64,000 bases of DNA from Limnovirga soli (GCF_013106755.1 NZ_WHPF01000016.1:1-64000), one strand, 5' to 3'. Positions 9,644 through 18,456 are shown, numbered from the stretch's first letter. The notes: a model not told the origin generated them from the letters alone. Translations and numbers: made by a program.

Positions 9644-10711
9644 ATGCATACTCCGAAATTCGCCCGTCCTGATCAATCTTTTCACGTAGAATTGAAAAAC
9701 AGGATTAATGATTATTTTGAGCGTACCGGTAAATCTACCACCGGGGGTATACGCTTGTTTAGCAAAGCTGCTTTTTTAATAGTATCACTATCTATTATTT
9801 ATATTGTATTGGTATTTTTTACACCATCTACACCATGGGCTATTTTGCTAAGTGCTTTATTAGGTGCACTAACTGCAGCTATTGGCTTTAATGTAATGCA
9901 CGATGGCGGTCATGGTAGTTTTAGTAAATACGGCTTTGTGAACAAAGGCGCAGCTATTACTGCTGAAGTGTTAGGTGCCAGCCATTTTATGTGGAATATT
10001 AAACACAATGTTATTCACCATGCCTATACCAATATTGATGGAATAGATGATGATATTGATGCAAAGCCTTTCTTAAGAATGGCACCTACCCAAAAGCGGT
10101 ATAAAATGCATAAATTCCAGCATTATTATTTTTGGATTTTTTATTGCATCCTGCATTTATACTGGAGCTTGCTGAGTGATTACCAGAAATATTTTTCAGG
10201 CAAAGTTGGCGAAACACCTCTAAAGAAAATGAATACGAAAGATCATATTTCTTTCTGGGGTTTTAAATTGTTACACTATTCCTTGTTTATTATCATACCT
10301 ATTATTAGTGTTGGTTTTACTTCATGGATCATTGGTTTTCTGATATTCTCAGTTGTGGCTGGTTTTACATTAAGTATTGTTTTTCAATTGGCGCATACTG
10401 TTGAAGATACCGAGTTTCCTATGCCAGATTCACTTACCGGCAAGCTGGATGATGAGTGGGCTATTCACCAATTAAAAACAACGGCAAATTTTTCTACAAG
10501 AAATAGGTTTATTTCCTGGTTTGTGGGTGGGTTGAATTTTCAGATAGAACATCATTTGTTCCCTAAAATTTCTCATATTCATTACCCACAAATAAGTAAG
10601 ATTATTAAACAGGCTTGTGAAGAATATGGTGTTAAATACGTGGAATACCGCAGAATGCACCAGGCAGTATGGTCGCACATTTCGTTTCTTAAACAAATGG
10701 GAAGGGCCTAA
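9644..10711 (+). CDS. Membrane fatty-acid desaturase (acyl-lipid/acyl-CoA type)
   Basis: This integral membrane di-iron desaturase introduces a double bond into a fatty-acyl chain. The three histidine boxes are HDGGH (86-90), HNVIHH (121-126) and QIEHH (300-304). The QxxHH form of the third box is typical of front-end (delta-5/delta-6 or linoleoyl-CoA-like) desaturases, but there is no fused cytochrome b5 domain. Four or more membrane helices flank the boxes. The open frame reaches back to a TTG at 9605. I prefer the ATG at 9644 because it gives a 355-residue protein with a typical soluble N-terminus. A strong terminator follows. Regiospecificity cannot be read from the sequence. Confidence 0.9.
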   Translation: MHTPKFARPDQSFHVELKNRINDYFERTGKSTTGGIRLFSKAAFLIVSLSIIYIVLVFFTPSTPWAILLSALLGALTAAIGFNVMHDGGHGSFSKYGFVNKGAAITAEVLGASHFMWNIKHNVIHHAYTNIDGIDDDIDAKPFLRMAPTQKRYKMHKFQHYYFWIFYCILHLYWSLLSDYQKYFSGKVGETPLKKMNTKDHISFWGFKLLHYSLFIIIPIISVGFTSWIIGFLIFSVVAGFTLSIVFQLAHTVEDTEFPMPDSLTGKLDDEWAIHQLKTTANFSTRNRFISWFVGGLNFQIEHHLFPKISHIHYPQISKIIKQACEEYGVKYVEYRRMHQAVWSHISFLKQMGRA

Positions 10712-10743
10712 TTAATTTTAATTACCTGATTGTATATATTTTG

Positions 10744-10779
10744 AAAGAGGACCTACTTACACAGTAGGCCCTCTTTTTT
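10744..10779 (+). terminator. Terminator after the desaturase gene
   Basis: The stem AAGAGG-A-CCTACT pairs with AGTAGG-C-CCTCTT around a TACAC loop, with one mismatch, and is followed by a run of T. It lies 32 bp after the desaturase stop. Confidence 0.85.
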
Positions 10780-10784
10780 ATTTT

Positions 10785-10853
10785 GCAGCCACAAAGGGGG
10801 AACCCTGAACCGAGCGTGGCAAGTAAAGCTACATTAATGAGCAATTGCCGGTA
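10785..10853 (-). repeat. GCGACGC repeat copy 7 (type B, reverse)
   Basis: GCAGCC, then GGGGGAACCCTGAACCGAGC, GTGGCAAGTAAAGC and, after a spacer, GCAATTGCCGGTACC. The outer boxes match those of type A, showing that B is a variant of the same element. It lies between the desaturase terminator and the saccharopine dehydrogenase stop. Confidence 0.85.
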
Positions 10854-10867
10854 CCATACATGGCATT

Positions 10868-12382
10868 TTACTGGGTTTCAAGTTCTTCAAAAATAATTCC
10901 CTGTTGTTGTAATGCTGCTAATACGGGTTCGTAAATGGCAGCAGTTACGGGAATATGTAAACCTGTTTCCTGCAAACTGCCCTTTAAAATAAGTGTGGCG
11001 GCAATACCCAAAGGCAGTCCCACGGTTTTAGCCATGGCTGTGTGTAAGCTATCGTCGCCTTTTACCACCAGACTGCTTTTTATGGTGTGTATCTTTTCAT
11101 TTAATACATATTCAATTTCGTGAAGCATCACAATCATGTCCTTGTCTTCAGGCTTAAGGGCCAGCTTTTTTTCCAGTATAAATTGTAACACATCAGCAGC
11201 GCTGCATAAGCCTTTATTTATAAGGGTTTCATCATCCAGCCCCAGAAAAAACAACTGTTTCATGCTGAGATTGGCTTCGTGCATTTTATCTGCAACGGAG
11301 GCGGCTGCATTATTTCTTACATCATCAATATCTACTGTTGTTAAAGCGCCTTTATCGTTTATAAACATCATTTCATCTTCGCTTATTAACCCTTCTTCAG
11401 CGGCCGATTTATCTTCATTCATTAAAACCATTAGCTTTTCCATCATTTCCCTGGCATAATCAAGTCTGCTTTTCAACATTTCGTTTAACCAATCGCCAAA
11501 ACCATATTTTTTAAAATGTGCTTTAAAAAATGCAGCTACAGTTAGTCCATCTGTTTCATAGCTGGGCGTTTCATCAGTTAGGTGCAGGTCAATAATATTT
11601 TTCCATCCAAATGAAAAATCCGGATGTCTCAAAGTGGTTCTTATAAATGTAGCAACATCGGGTAATTTATATAAATCAATATACCCCAGCGAGTCTCTGT
11701 TAGGGTAGTAGGCATATGCATCACCATTGGGTAATGCCACTTTTTTAGTAGGGTTAAACAAAGCTTCATATTTTAAATCTACTATTTGCCCGTTTTCTTT
11801 ATACACTGCGCCGGCTTTACCTGCCAGTATAATATTGCGTGGGTTCCAGCTAATTTTATAGTGCCATGGATTATCATCGCTTTCCGGTGCAACCAGCCCG
11901 CCGCAGTGAGATTTAAATGAGGTAATTTTTCCACCGGCTTTTTTTATGGTATCAAAAATTTGCATGGCACTCATATGGTCAATGCCGGGGTCAAGTCCCA
12001 TTTCGCAAAGAAAAAGCAGGTTTTTTTCTTTAATGCTGGAGGCCAATGCTTGTATGTCTTCACTTACATATGATGCGGTAAGTAAATGTTTGTTCAATTC
12101 CAAACAATCCAATGCAATTAAATAATGCAAAGCATGCGGCATCATAGATATTACCACATCCGCCTGCGCCACCAGGGCTTTACGGGCTGCGGCATCTTCA
12201 ATATTAATGGCAACGGCAGTAGCCAGCGCATGTTCACCTACTTTTGCTTTTGCTGCTTCCAAATTACTATCTGCCACCGTAAGTTGCCAATTATTTTCAG
12301 TAGCCTGGTTTTTTAAATATTCAATTAACACCGTGGCCGATTTGCCGGCGCCAAACAATACAATATGTTTTGTCTTATTCAT
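10868..12382 (-). CDS. Saccharopine dehydrogenase-like oxidoreductase
   Basis: The protein has an N-terminal Rossmann domain with VLFGAGKSATVLIEYL (8-23) and a long C-terminal saccharopine reductase-like domain. Signature stretches are EMGLDPGIDHMSAM (about 126-139), FKSHCGGLVAPESDDNPWHYKISWNPRNI in the middle, and VVKGDDSLHTAMAKTVGLPLGIAA near the end. The family links lysine and glutamate metabolism (saccharopine to aminoadipate semialdehyde plus glutamate, NADP-dependent). At 504 residues it is longer than yeast Lys9 (446) because of an insertion around 300-380. A carboxynorspermidine-synthase-like role is less likely. It stands alone between two repeat copies. Confidence 0.82.
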   Translation of the reverse strand: MNKTKHIVLFGAGKSATVLIEYLKNQATENNWQLTVADSNLEAAKAKVGEHALATAVAINIEDAAARKALVAQADVVISMMPHALHYLIALDCLELNKHLLTASYVSEDIQALASSIKEKNLLFLCEMGLDPGIDHMSAMQIFDTIKKAGGKITSFKSHCGGLVAPESDDNPWHYKISWNPRNIILAGKAGAVYKENGQIVDLKYEALFNPTKKVALPNGDAYAYYPNRDSLGYIDLYKLPDVATFIRTTLRHPDFSFGWKNIIDLHLTDETPSYETDGLTVAAFFKAHFKKYGFGDWLNEMLKSRLDYAREMMEKLMVLMNEDKSAAEEGLISEDEMMFINDKGALTTVDIDDVRNNAAASVADKMHEANLSMKQLFFLGLDDETLINKGLCSAADVLQFILEKKLALKPEDKDMIVMLHEIEYVLNEKIHTIKSSLVVKGDDSLHTAMAKTVGLPLGIAATLILKGSLQETGLHIPVTAAIYEPVLAALQQQGIIFEELETQ

Positions 12383-12430
12383 ATGGTAAACATGTAAAAG
12401 TTAAATGCTGTATGGGTACCCGACATTTGA

Positions 12431-12480
12431 TTAGCCATTTAGCTTTTCTTGCGTCGCACACTGCAACGGCAACAATGCTA
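12431..12480 (+). repeat. GCGACGC repeat copy 8 (type A, forward, 3' side diverged)
   Basis: TTAGCCATTTAGCTTTTCTT then GCGTCGCACACT (core 12442-12462). The usual TTGTAC end is replaced by GCAACGGCAACAATGC. It lies upstream of the saccharopine dehydrogenase-like gene. Confidence 0.7.
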
Positions 12481-12488
12481 ATCGGCAC

Positions 12489-12514
12489 AAAAAGGCGTAC
12501 AATAAAGTATACAC
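12489..12514 (-). terminator. Probable terminator of the GYF-domain gene
   Basis: Read on the minus strand, GGTGTA(TAC) and GTACGCC form a stem of 6-7 pairs with one wobble around TTTATT, followed by TTTTTG. It lies downstream of the leftward gene that ends at 12627, at a distance of about 110 bp. Confidence 0.45.
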
Positions 12515-12626
12515 CCAATTTTTATTGCCAGTTAAAACCCTGGTGCAAAAGTACAATAGCTTTTATGTAAAGCGGAATGTGTTTATGGATAAATATGTAT
12601 GCCTTTGTAAAAGGCCAATAAAAAAC

Positions 12627-14015
12627 TTAGTCAGCAATAAGATAGAGGTTCTTTTTCTCTGAGCTAATCATTGATACTTTGTAGCGTACAGTGGCCGCTT
12701 TGGCATTATCCGGCGCTTTGGCATTTACCTTTTCACCTGCATCTACATTGCGCAGGTATAAGGTTTCGCCTTTAATATAGTGGCCGGCAATATCATAGTA
12801 TTGCAAATCTATCATCACCAGTTCCAGTGGAATATCACTGGTGTTTTCTATAGTATAATTAATACCTGTAGCTTCATTAGCATATGGAATATTGGCATCC
12901 ACATGAATATAGTGGCCAATGCTTTTAATACCGCCATCATTTACAGGTGCCGTTTCTTTTTTAGGTAAAGCTGCATTTACTTCCTGCGCAGGTGTTTTTA
13001 CCTGTTTGATTACGGGTTGCTGAATGGTATTGGCTACAACTGTTTTGCTGTTAACAGCAGGTAAGGCAGCCGGTTTTATTTGCGGTTTAACAGCTGCTGG
13101 CTTTGAAACTGGGTTTTCAGTATTTTTTACCGCAGTAACTACAAAACTATTGGGTTTTTCCGCAGTTGATTGTTCAGCTGCCGGTTTGTTTTCCGGCACA
13201 TCCGGCAATATGGTTTGTACCTGTTCGTTGTTTGTGGCGGTTGCTGCAGGGTCAGAAATAATTTGAATGGTATCAGTATTGGCTGCAATATTTGGGGCAA
13301 CATTATCCACTGTTGTATTATGAGTGCTATTGGCACTTGAATCGCTCCAACTGTTGTGCATCCAAAAGCCAATACCGGCAATAATCACTAATAGCATAAT
13401 GGTAAGTCCGGTATTACTGGTTAAAAAATGAGCTTTTTTTAAAGTTGGTGTACTGGTTGATAATGTGTTTAGAAATACAGTTTCAGTTTCAGACTCAATC
13501 ATTGGAGTTTTTAATTTTTGGGGCTGAGGTTTAGCACCGCCGACTGATTGTTTTTCCTGTTCCCAATTAAGCCAAACATCATTCCATGCAGGTAATGTAT
13601 CCGGTGTTGCTGTTGATGCTGCTTTTGGTGCAGCTACCTTTTTGGACTCTTCTACTTCTGTAGCTACAGGCATTATGGGTACTTCAATCCTGGCACTATC
13701 AGCTTTTATTCTTATGCGCGGTTTCTCTTTTTTTATAGTAGCAGGTATTTCCGCAATAACGGGTGTAACTATAGCCGCCATTTCAATAGGTGCGGTGGTG
13801 CTAATAACCGGCTTTTTATAAAACCTGTCAAAAGGTTGTTCTTCAATGATGGGGGCATGTTGGGCAAACTCAGGTAGTTCGCCGGGATAACGCCAGGCCG
13901 CACTTTTACCATCCAGCCAAATAAGATCGTATTTTTTAAAACCGGTTTTTATCAGCTCTTCGGCAGAGTAGGGGCCGGTTTCTTTATTATTCCTGAGGAG
14001 GCGATACATTTTCAT
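12627..14015 (-). CDS. GYF-like (DUF4339) domain membrane protein with C-terminal beta domain
   Basis: The first ~50 residues, MKMYRLLRNNKETGPYSAEE onward with LIWLDGKSAAWRYPGELPEF, match the GYF_2/DUF4339 type. A Pro/Ala/Thr-rich linker follows, then one membrane helix near 203-219 (GLTIMLLVIIAGIGFW), a second low-complexity Ala/Pro/Lys region, and a C-terminal domain from about 360 with ENTSDIPLELVMIDLQYYD that looks like an immunoglobulin-like beta fold. The layout suggests a cytosolic GYF domain tethered to an external beta domain. The function is unknown and no catalytic residues are seen. The open frame extends to a GTG at 14021, but the ATG at 14015 is the better start. Confidence 0.75.
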   Translation of the reverse strand: MKMYRLLRNNKETGPYSAEELIKTGFKKYDLIWLDGKSAAWRYPGELPEFAQHAPIIEEQPFDRFYKKPVISTTAPIEMAAIVTPVIAEIPATIKKEKPRIRIKADSARIEVPIMPVATEVEESKKVAAPKAASTATPDTLPAWNDVWLNWEQEKQSVGGAKPQPQKLKTPMIESETETVFLNTLSTSTPTLKKAHFLTSNTGLTIMLLVIIAGIGFWMHNSWSDSSANSTHNTTVDNVAPNIAANTDTIQIISDPAATATNNEQVQTILPDVPENKPAAEQSTAEKPNSFVVTAVKNTENPVSKPAAVKPQIKPAALPAVNSKTVVANTIQQPVIKQVKTPAQEVNAALPKKETAPVNDGGIKSIGHYIHVDANIPYANEATGINYTIENTSDIPLELVMIDLQYYDIAGHYIKGETLYLRNVDAGEKVNAKAPDNAKAATVRYKVSMISSEKKNLYLIAD

Positions 14016-14194
14016 ATACACTAATTAACAAATGCATAATGCATTAACCATTCCCTTTATTGTAAAAGAATCGTTATAAATACTGTAATGCCTCAAAGAT
14101 GAAGATTTATTTTTAACCCAATACCAAAAGCCCATTTAAATCTTGTTAATAAACTGGCGAAACCAGTACTCTACAATATCTGTATAAATAGTAT

Positions 14195-14267
14195 GAGCCC
14201 GGCAATAGAATAAGCATGAAGCATCCGTTGCGTCGCACACTTTTACTGTTATATCATGATGCAGCTA
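14195..14267 (+). repeat. GCGACGC repeat copy 9 (type A, forward)
   Basis: Left box GAGCCCGGCAATA, core 14221-14246 with GCATCCGTTGCGTCGCACAC, right box GCAGCT. It forms the left flank of an AT-rich block with an orphan gene; copy 10 is the right flank. The rest of the 14016-14366 gap holds no gene that I can support. Confidence 0.88.
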
Positions 14268-14366
14268 TTTATATTCTGTAGAGGAAGGATGACGTTGTGA
14301 TATGAGTCAGATTGAAAATTATGGATAAAAATTTACTAGACTAGCAGCAGATTTATTTTATACATT

Positions 14367-14693
14367 TTATTCGTTTTCTAAATACCTAAATCTGACTGCA
14401 TCATCAACTCTAAACCTTGAACCATAATATGATTGAATACAGTTTTTAAATTCCTCTGTCAATTTGTTTCTCATTGCAAAATCTAAATCTTGTTTCTTTA
14501 AAAATGTCACTGTAAATGTACCCCAGCCATAGCTTGAACCGAATTCAAGAGTCGGTAAAGAACTTTTCCAATCCCCAAATATTCTATTAAAATCTTCTCT
14601 TTGCCTAGCTTTTATATATTTCTGTTTGAAATGCATGTAAGTGAATAATGCAACTATTGATAAAACAATTCCTGAGATGATATTTAACAACAT
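14367..14693 (-). CDS. Small orphan membrane protein, unknown function
   Basis: The 108-residue protein begins with a membrane helix (about 4-21, LNIISGIVLSIVALFTYM), followed by a basic stretch HFKQKYIKARQRE and a soluble domain of about 80 residues with GSSYGWGTFTVTFLKKQDLD. I do not recognise the family. The DNA is richer in A+T than the surrounding core genes and the gene sits between repeat copies 9 and 10, next to a degenerate open frame and a short satellite. This suggests acquired or fast-evolving DNA. The ATG at 14693 is the only good start. It looks coding because of its helix-plus-domain arrangement, but no homology could be tested. Confidence 0.55.
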   Translation of the reverse strand: MLLNIISGIVLSIVALFTYMHFKQKYIKARQREDFNRIFGDWKSSLPTLEFGSSYGWGTFTVTFLKKQDLDFAMRNKLTEEFKNCIQSYYGSRFRVDDAVRFRYLENE

Positions 14694-14795
14694 AATTGTT
14701 CAGTTGATTTGTTTACAGCAGATTTTGATGAATTGTTTTTTGCCTTCTGTTAGTGATTGTCTAACTAAGCATGTTGTGACCTGCTTTTTAGATTT

Positions 14796-15077
14796 TTGCT
14801 AAAATCTATAGGTTCACCTGGTTTAAATGAAGTTAGAAAACTTACTAATATTAATAATATAAAGAATGTTCGCATAAGCGTAATTAAAGTTTCAGACAAT
14901 TCAAAAATAGAGGAACAATACAGCCTCGCCAAAAAAATTGGCTATGCTTCATCATTACTTTTATTGCAACAACTTAGAAACTCAAATTATTTGTCTTTGG
15001 CATATATTTTACCCTTTTTCACTCACCACTCACCACTCACCATTCACCACCCACCATTCACGGCCTGCCCCCAATAG
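14796..15077 (+). pseudogene. Doubtful degenerate reading frame
   Basis: An open frame of 93 codons starts only with TTG. Its middle (about 24-60, with KVSDNSKIEEQYSLAKKIGY) looks protein-like, but the last ~20 codons are just a translation of a CACTCACCATTCAC-type satellite. There is no convincing start or leader. I treat it as a possible gene remnant and do not name a family. The flanks (14694-14795 and 15078-15178) hold a repeat copy and a terminator only. Confidence 0.3.
15018..15061. repeat. Short TCACCATTCACC minisatellite
   Basis: About five to six imperfect 7-nt units of the form CACTCAC/CATTCAC/CACCCAC lie in tandem. It sits at the end of the degenerate frame and just before repeat copy 10. 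Confidence 0.75.
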
Positions 15078-15136
15078 CCCCGAACGTACAAGTGAGTGAC
15101 ACAAGCGGCGATGCCATATAAAACAACAGCCGGTAA
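15078..15136 (-). repeat. GCGACGC repeat copy 10 (type C, reverse)
   Basis: Core GTACAAGTGAGTGACACAAG at 15086-15105, then CGGCGATGCCA, ending in CAGCCGGTAAC. The end of the element is shared with the 5' arm of the gcvP terminator hairpin. Confidence 0.85.
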
Positions 15137-15157
15137 CATAAAATTACCGGCTGTTGT
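15123..15157 (-). terminator. gcvP terminator
   Basis: A perfect 14-bp stem ACAACAGCCGGTAA/TTACCGGCTGTTGT with a 7-nt loop. On the minus strand it is followed by TTTTAT and lies 22 bp after the gcvP stop. Confidence 0.85.
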
Positions 15158-15178
15158 TGCAATGTATTTAGTTTGGCT

Positions 15179-18067
15179 TTATACCGTAGCATCTTCGTAT
15201 GCACTTACGGGCTCGCAGGTGCAGATGAGGTTTCTATCGCCATGGGTATTATTTACCCTGGCTACAGAAGGCCAGAATTTATTTAGCGTTACATAGTACA
15301 ATGGAAACGCTGCCTGCTGGCGGGTATAACTATGGTTCCATGCATCGTTACACACCAGTGCCTGTGTATGAGGGGCATTTTTTAATGCATTATCCTTTTT
15401 ATCGGCAAGACCATCTTCAATGGCTTTTATTTCTTCCCTTATGCTAAGAAGGGCATCGCAAAAACGGTCTAGTTCTTCTTTGTCCTCACTTTCAGTAGGC
15501 TCTATCATAATAGTGCCCGGTACCGGGAAACTCATGGTTGGTGCATGAAAACCATAATCAATTAAGCGCTTGGCCACATCTTCTGCCTCAATTTCGGCCG
15601 TTTTTTTAAATGGACGTAGGTCTACAATAAATTCATGCGCACACTGGCCATTGTGGTTGGTGTAAAGAATATCGTAAGCACCATCTAAACGGGCACGCAT
15701 ATAATTGGCATTTAGAATGGCATATTCTGTAGCTGCTTTAACACCTGCTGCTCCCAGCATTCTGATATAACCATAAGAAATTAACAGGATAGAAGCAGAG
15801 CCATATTGCGCCGCCGATACCGCCTGAAATCCTTTGTGTGAGGCGTTTTCCGTTGTTTCAATAACATGTTTTGGTAAAAATGGTGCCAAATGCGCTGCCA
15901 CACAAATTGGGCCCATGCCAGGGCCACCACCACCATGTGGGATAGCAAATGTTTTATGCAGATTAAGGTGACAAACATCGGCTCCAATAAGGCCGGGTGC
16001 TGTTAAACCTACCTGTGCATTCATATTGGCGCCATCCATATATACCTGCCCGCCATATGCGTGTATAATATCGGTAATATCTTTTACGGTTTCCTCGTAC
16101 ACCCCATAAGTACTTGGGTATGTAATCATAATACCGGCAAGATTATCGGCATGCAAGGCGGCTTTTTCTTTAAGATCCTGTACATCAATATATCCGTTTT
16201 CCAGGGCTTTTACCACTACCACTTTCATGCCTGCCATTACCGCACTGGCAGGGTTGGTGCCATGGGCCGAAATTGGTATCAGCATTATTTTGCGGTGGGT
16301 ATCGCCACGGCTTTCGTGGTAGGCTTTAATGGTTAATAAGCCGGCATATTCGCCCTGTGCGCCGCTATTGGGTTGCAGACTGCAGGCATCGAATGCGGTT
16401 ATCTCGCACAGGTAGGCGCTTAACTCCTGAATCATTTGCTGATAGCCGGCAGTTTGATCAAGCGGTGCAAATGGGTGCATTTTGCTCCAATTGCTCCAGC
16501 TTAAAGGAATCATTTCGGTAGCTGCATTTAATTTCATGGTGCAGCTGCCCAAAGAAATCATGGAAGTGTTTAAGGAAAGGTCTTTATTTTCCAGTTGTTT
16601 AATATAGCGCATCATCTGGCTTTCGCTACGGTGCATATTAAACACCGGATGCGTTAAATAAGCGGATGTTCTTAATAATCCTGCTGGTATATGTAACAAA
16701 GTACCATCCTGCTGTATATCAAATGCAACGGGGTCTGTATCGTTTTCAAAACAGTTAATCAGGTCGTACAAATCTTTAATACCTGTTGTTTCGTCAATAG
16801 AAATACCAATATGGCTGGCATCAATATAGCGCAGGTTAATTTGCTGGCGTTCAGCTTTTGCCTTAATTGGGGCTATATCGGTAGCTTTTACTACAAAGGT
16901 GTCGAAGAATTTATTAGATACCAGACTACATCCTCTATGAACAATAGCATCTGCCGCGGCCTGGGCCAGCATGGCGATGCGTAAGGCAATATTTTTTAAG
17001 CCATCGGGGCCATGGTATACGGCATACATAGCCGCCATATTGGCGAGTAATGCCTGTGCTGTACAAATATTGGAAGTGGCTTTTTCGCGTTTAATATGTT
17101 GTTCTCTGGTTTGTAAAGCCATACGCAGGGCACGGTTGCCCTGGGCATCGATGCTTACGCCAATAATTCTGCCCGGCAGGCTGCGTTTAAATTCATCTTT
17201 TGCTGAGAAAAATGCTGCATGCGGACCACCAAAACCCAATGGTACACCAAAACGTTGTGCAGAGCCAATAGCTACATCCGCACCCAATTCACCGGGAGGT
17301 GTTAACAGGGTGAGTGCCAATAAATCTGTAGCCATTATTACATAACCATTTACAGCGTGAACGGTTTCAATAAAACGGCTATAATCTTCTATACTGCCCA
17401 GGTTATTGGGGTATTGAATAATAGCACCAAAAAAACTATCGTCAATAGTGGCGTTGGTATAATTGCCAAATACCAGTTCAACACCAATAGGGGCTGAGCG
17501 GGTAATGATAACATCTATGGTTTGAGGAAAAATGGCTTCATCAATAAAGAGTTTGGGTTTATCGATGGTAGCTCCTTTGTTCACATGGTGAAATATCATG
17601 GCTACAGCTTCTGCGGCCGCGGTAGCTTCATCTAATAAGGATGCATTGGCAATAGGTAAAGCGGTTAAATCGCTAACCATGGTTTGAAAATTAAGCAGGC
17701 TTTCTAAACGGCCCTGCGAGATTTCGGCCTGGTACGGAGTATATTGGGTATACCAACCCGGGTTTTCAAAAATATTGCGCAAAATAACGCTGGGGGTAAT
17801 GGTATCGTAATAACCCTGGCCAATATAGTTTTTAAATAATTTATTACGCGAACCCATTTCACGAATTAATTGCAGGTATTCATTTTCGCTAATGGCGGGT
17901 GGCAGGTTTAATGCATGTTGCATACGAATGGCTGCCGGTACTGTATTGCCAATAAGCGTTTCCATGTTAGTAACACCAATAGTAGCCAGCATGGCTGCGG
18001 TATCTGCTTCGTTGGGGCCAATATGTCTTTGCTTAAATTCTGAGGATTGCTGATCAAATAAATTCAT
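15179..18067 (-). CDS. gcvP: Glycine dehydrogenase (decarboxylating), GcvP
   Basis: This is the P protein of the glycine cleavage system. It decarboxylates glycine on PLP and transfers the aminomethyl group to the lipoyl arm of GcvH. The single 962-residue chain has the N- and C-terminal PLP-fold halves of the homodimeric form. The N-terminal FKQRHIGPNEADTAAML is a family hallmark, and the PLP lysine is Lys705 in LHKTFAIPHGGGGPGMGPI. Other landmarks are YTPYQAEISQGRLESLLNFQ near 113 and PNSGAQGEYAGL near 561. The gcvH and gcvT genes are not in this window. On the minus strand TAACTTTG about 32 nt before the ATG is a probable -7 element. Confidence 0.97.
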   Translation of the reverse strand: MNLFDQQSSEFKQRHIGPNEADTAAMLATIGVTNMETLIGNTVPAAIRMQHALNLPPAISENEYLQLIREMGSRNKLFKNYIGQGYYDTITPSVILRNIFENPGWYTQYTPYQAEISQGRLESLLNFQTMVSDLTALPIANASLLDEATAAAEAVAMIFHHVNKGATIDKPKLFIDEAIFPQTIDVIITRSAPIGVELVFGNYTNATIDDSFFGAIIQYPNNLGSIEDYSRFIETVHAVNGYVIMATDLLALTLLTPPGELGADVAIGSAQRFGVPLGFGGPHAAFFSAKDEFKRSLPGRIIGVSIDAQGNRALRMALQTREQHIKREKATSNICTAQALLANMAAMYAVYHGPDGLKNIALRIAMLAQAAADAIVHRGCSLVSNKFFDTFVVKATDIAPIKAKAERQQINLRYIDASHIGISIDETTGIKDLYDLINCFENDTDPVAFDIQQDGTLLHIPAGLLRTSAYLTHPVFNMHRSESQMMRYIKQLENKDLSLNTSMISLGSCTMKLNAATEMIPLSWSNWSKMHPFAPLDQTAGYQQMIQELSAYLCEITAFDACSLQPNSGAQGEYAGLLTIKAYHESRGDTHRKIMLIPISAHGTNPASAVMAGMKVVVVKALENGYIDVQDLKEKAALHADNLAGIMITYPSTYGVYEETVKDITDIIHAYGGQVYMDGANMNAQVGLTAPGLIGADVCHLNLHKTFAIPHGGGGPGMGPICVAAHLAPFLPKHVIETTENASHKGFQAVSAAQYGSASILLISYGYIRMLGAAGVKAATEYAILNANYMRARLDGAYDILYTNHNGQCAHEFIVDLRPFKKTAEIEAEDVAKRLIDYGFHAPTMSFPVPGTIMIEPTESEDKEELDRFCDALLSIREEIKAIEDGLADKKDNALKNAPHTQALVCNDAWNHSYTRQQAAFPLYYVTLNKFWPSVARVNNTHGDRNLICTCEPVSAYEDATV

Positions 18068-18098
18068 AAAGATGGGGTTAACCGCTTAAAAAGATGCG

Positions 18099-18106
18099 CA
18101 AAGTTA
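18099..18106 (-). promoter_or_regulatory. Putative gcvP -7 element
   Basis: TAACTTTG on the minus strand fits TAnnTTTG and ends 31 nt before the gcvP ATG. No clear -33 box at the normal distance, and no glycine riboswitch is visible in the leader. Confidence 0.4.
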
Positions 18107-18235
18107 CGGTGTAACCTTTAGAATAACTATCGTTTGTTGAACCTGTGGATAGCATGTGCAATAGAATGTAAAGCAATTCTTTACATGTAGTAGGTAATCA
18201 GTTTTGTTGTGGGTTGTATTGGCTGTTAAAAGCTC

Positions 18236-18306
18236 AATTGTTTTCAACAGTACAAGTGTGCGACGCAAGAAATGATGCCATAAAAATCTTTTGCCCGGCT
18301 CCCCAA
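18236..18306 (-). repeat. GCGACGC repeat copy 11 (type A, reverse)
   Basis: Core GTACAAGTGTGCGACGCAAG at 18250-18269, then AAATGATGCC, ending TTGCCCGGCTCC. It lies 45 bp from copy 12, which points the opposite way (back-to-back pair) in the 389-bp gap between gcvP and the SAM hydrolase gene. Nothing else is evident in that gap. Confidence 0.9.
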
Positions 18307-18350
18307 AAGGTTGCTAAACATATAAGGTATTATGCTTACATTATTTTTTT

Positions 18351-18418
18351 GAGCCCGGCAAATGTGGCCTGTTCAGCTTTACTTGCGTCGCACACTTGTG
18401 CTGCATAACTATGGCAGC
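18351..18418 (+). repeat. GCGACGC repeat copy 12 (type A, forward)
   Basis: Close to the family consensus: left box GAGCCCGGCAAAT, core 18376-18401, right box GGCAGCT. The hairpin GCAC-ACTT-GTGC is perfect in this copy. Confidence 0.92.
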
Positions 18419-18456
18419 TTTGCCCGGGTTTTGCGAAAAGAAAACCGTGGCTGCTT

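Noticed and set aside
14796-15077. Frame of 93 codons as a real gene
   Set aside because: Only a TTG start, and the C-terminal fifth is encoded by a satellite. Kept as a doubtful remnant only.
18068-18235. Glycine riboswitch in front of gcvP
   Set aside because: No paired aptamer-like structure or conserved core could be seen; the leader appears to be only about 25-30 nt.
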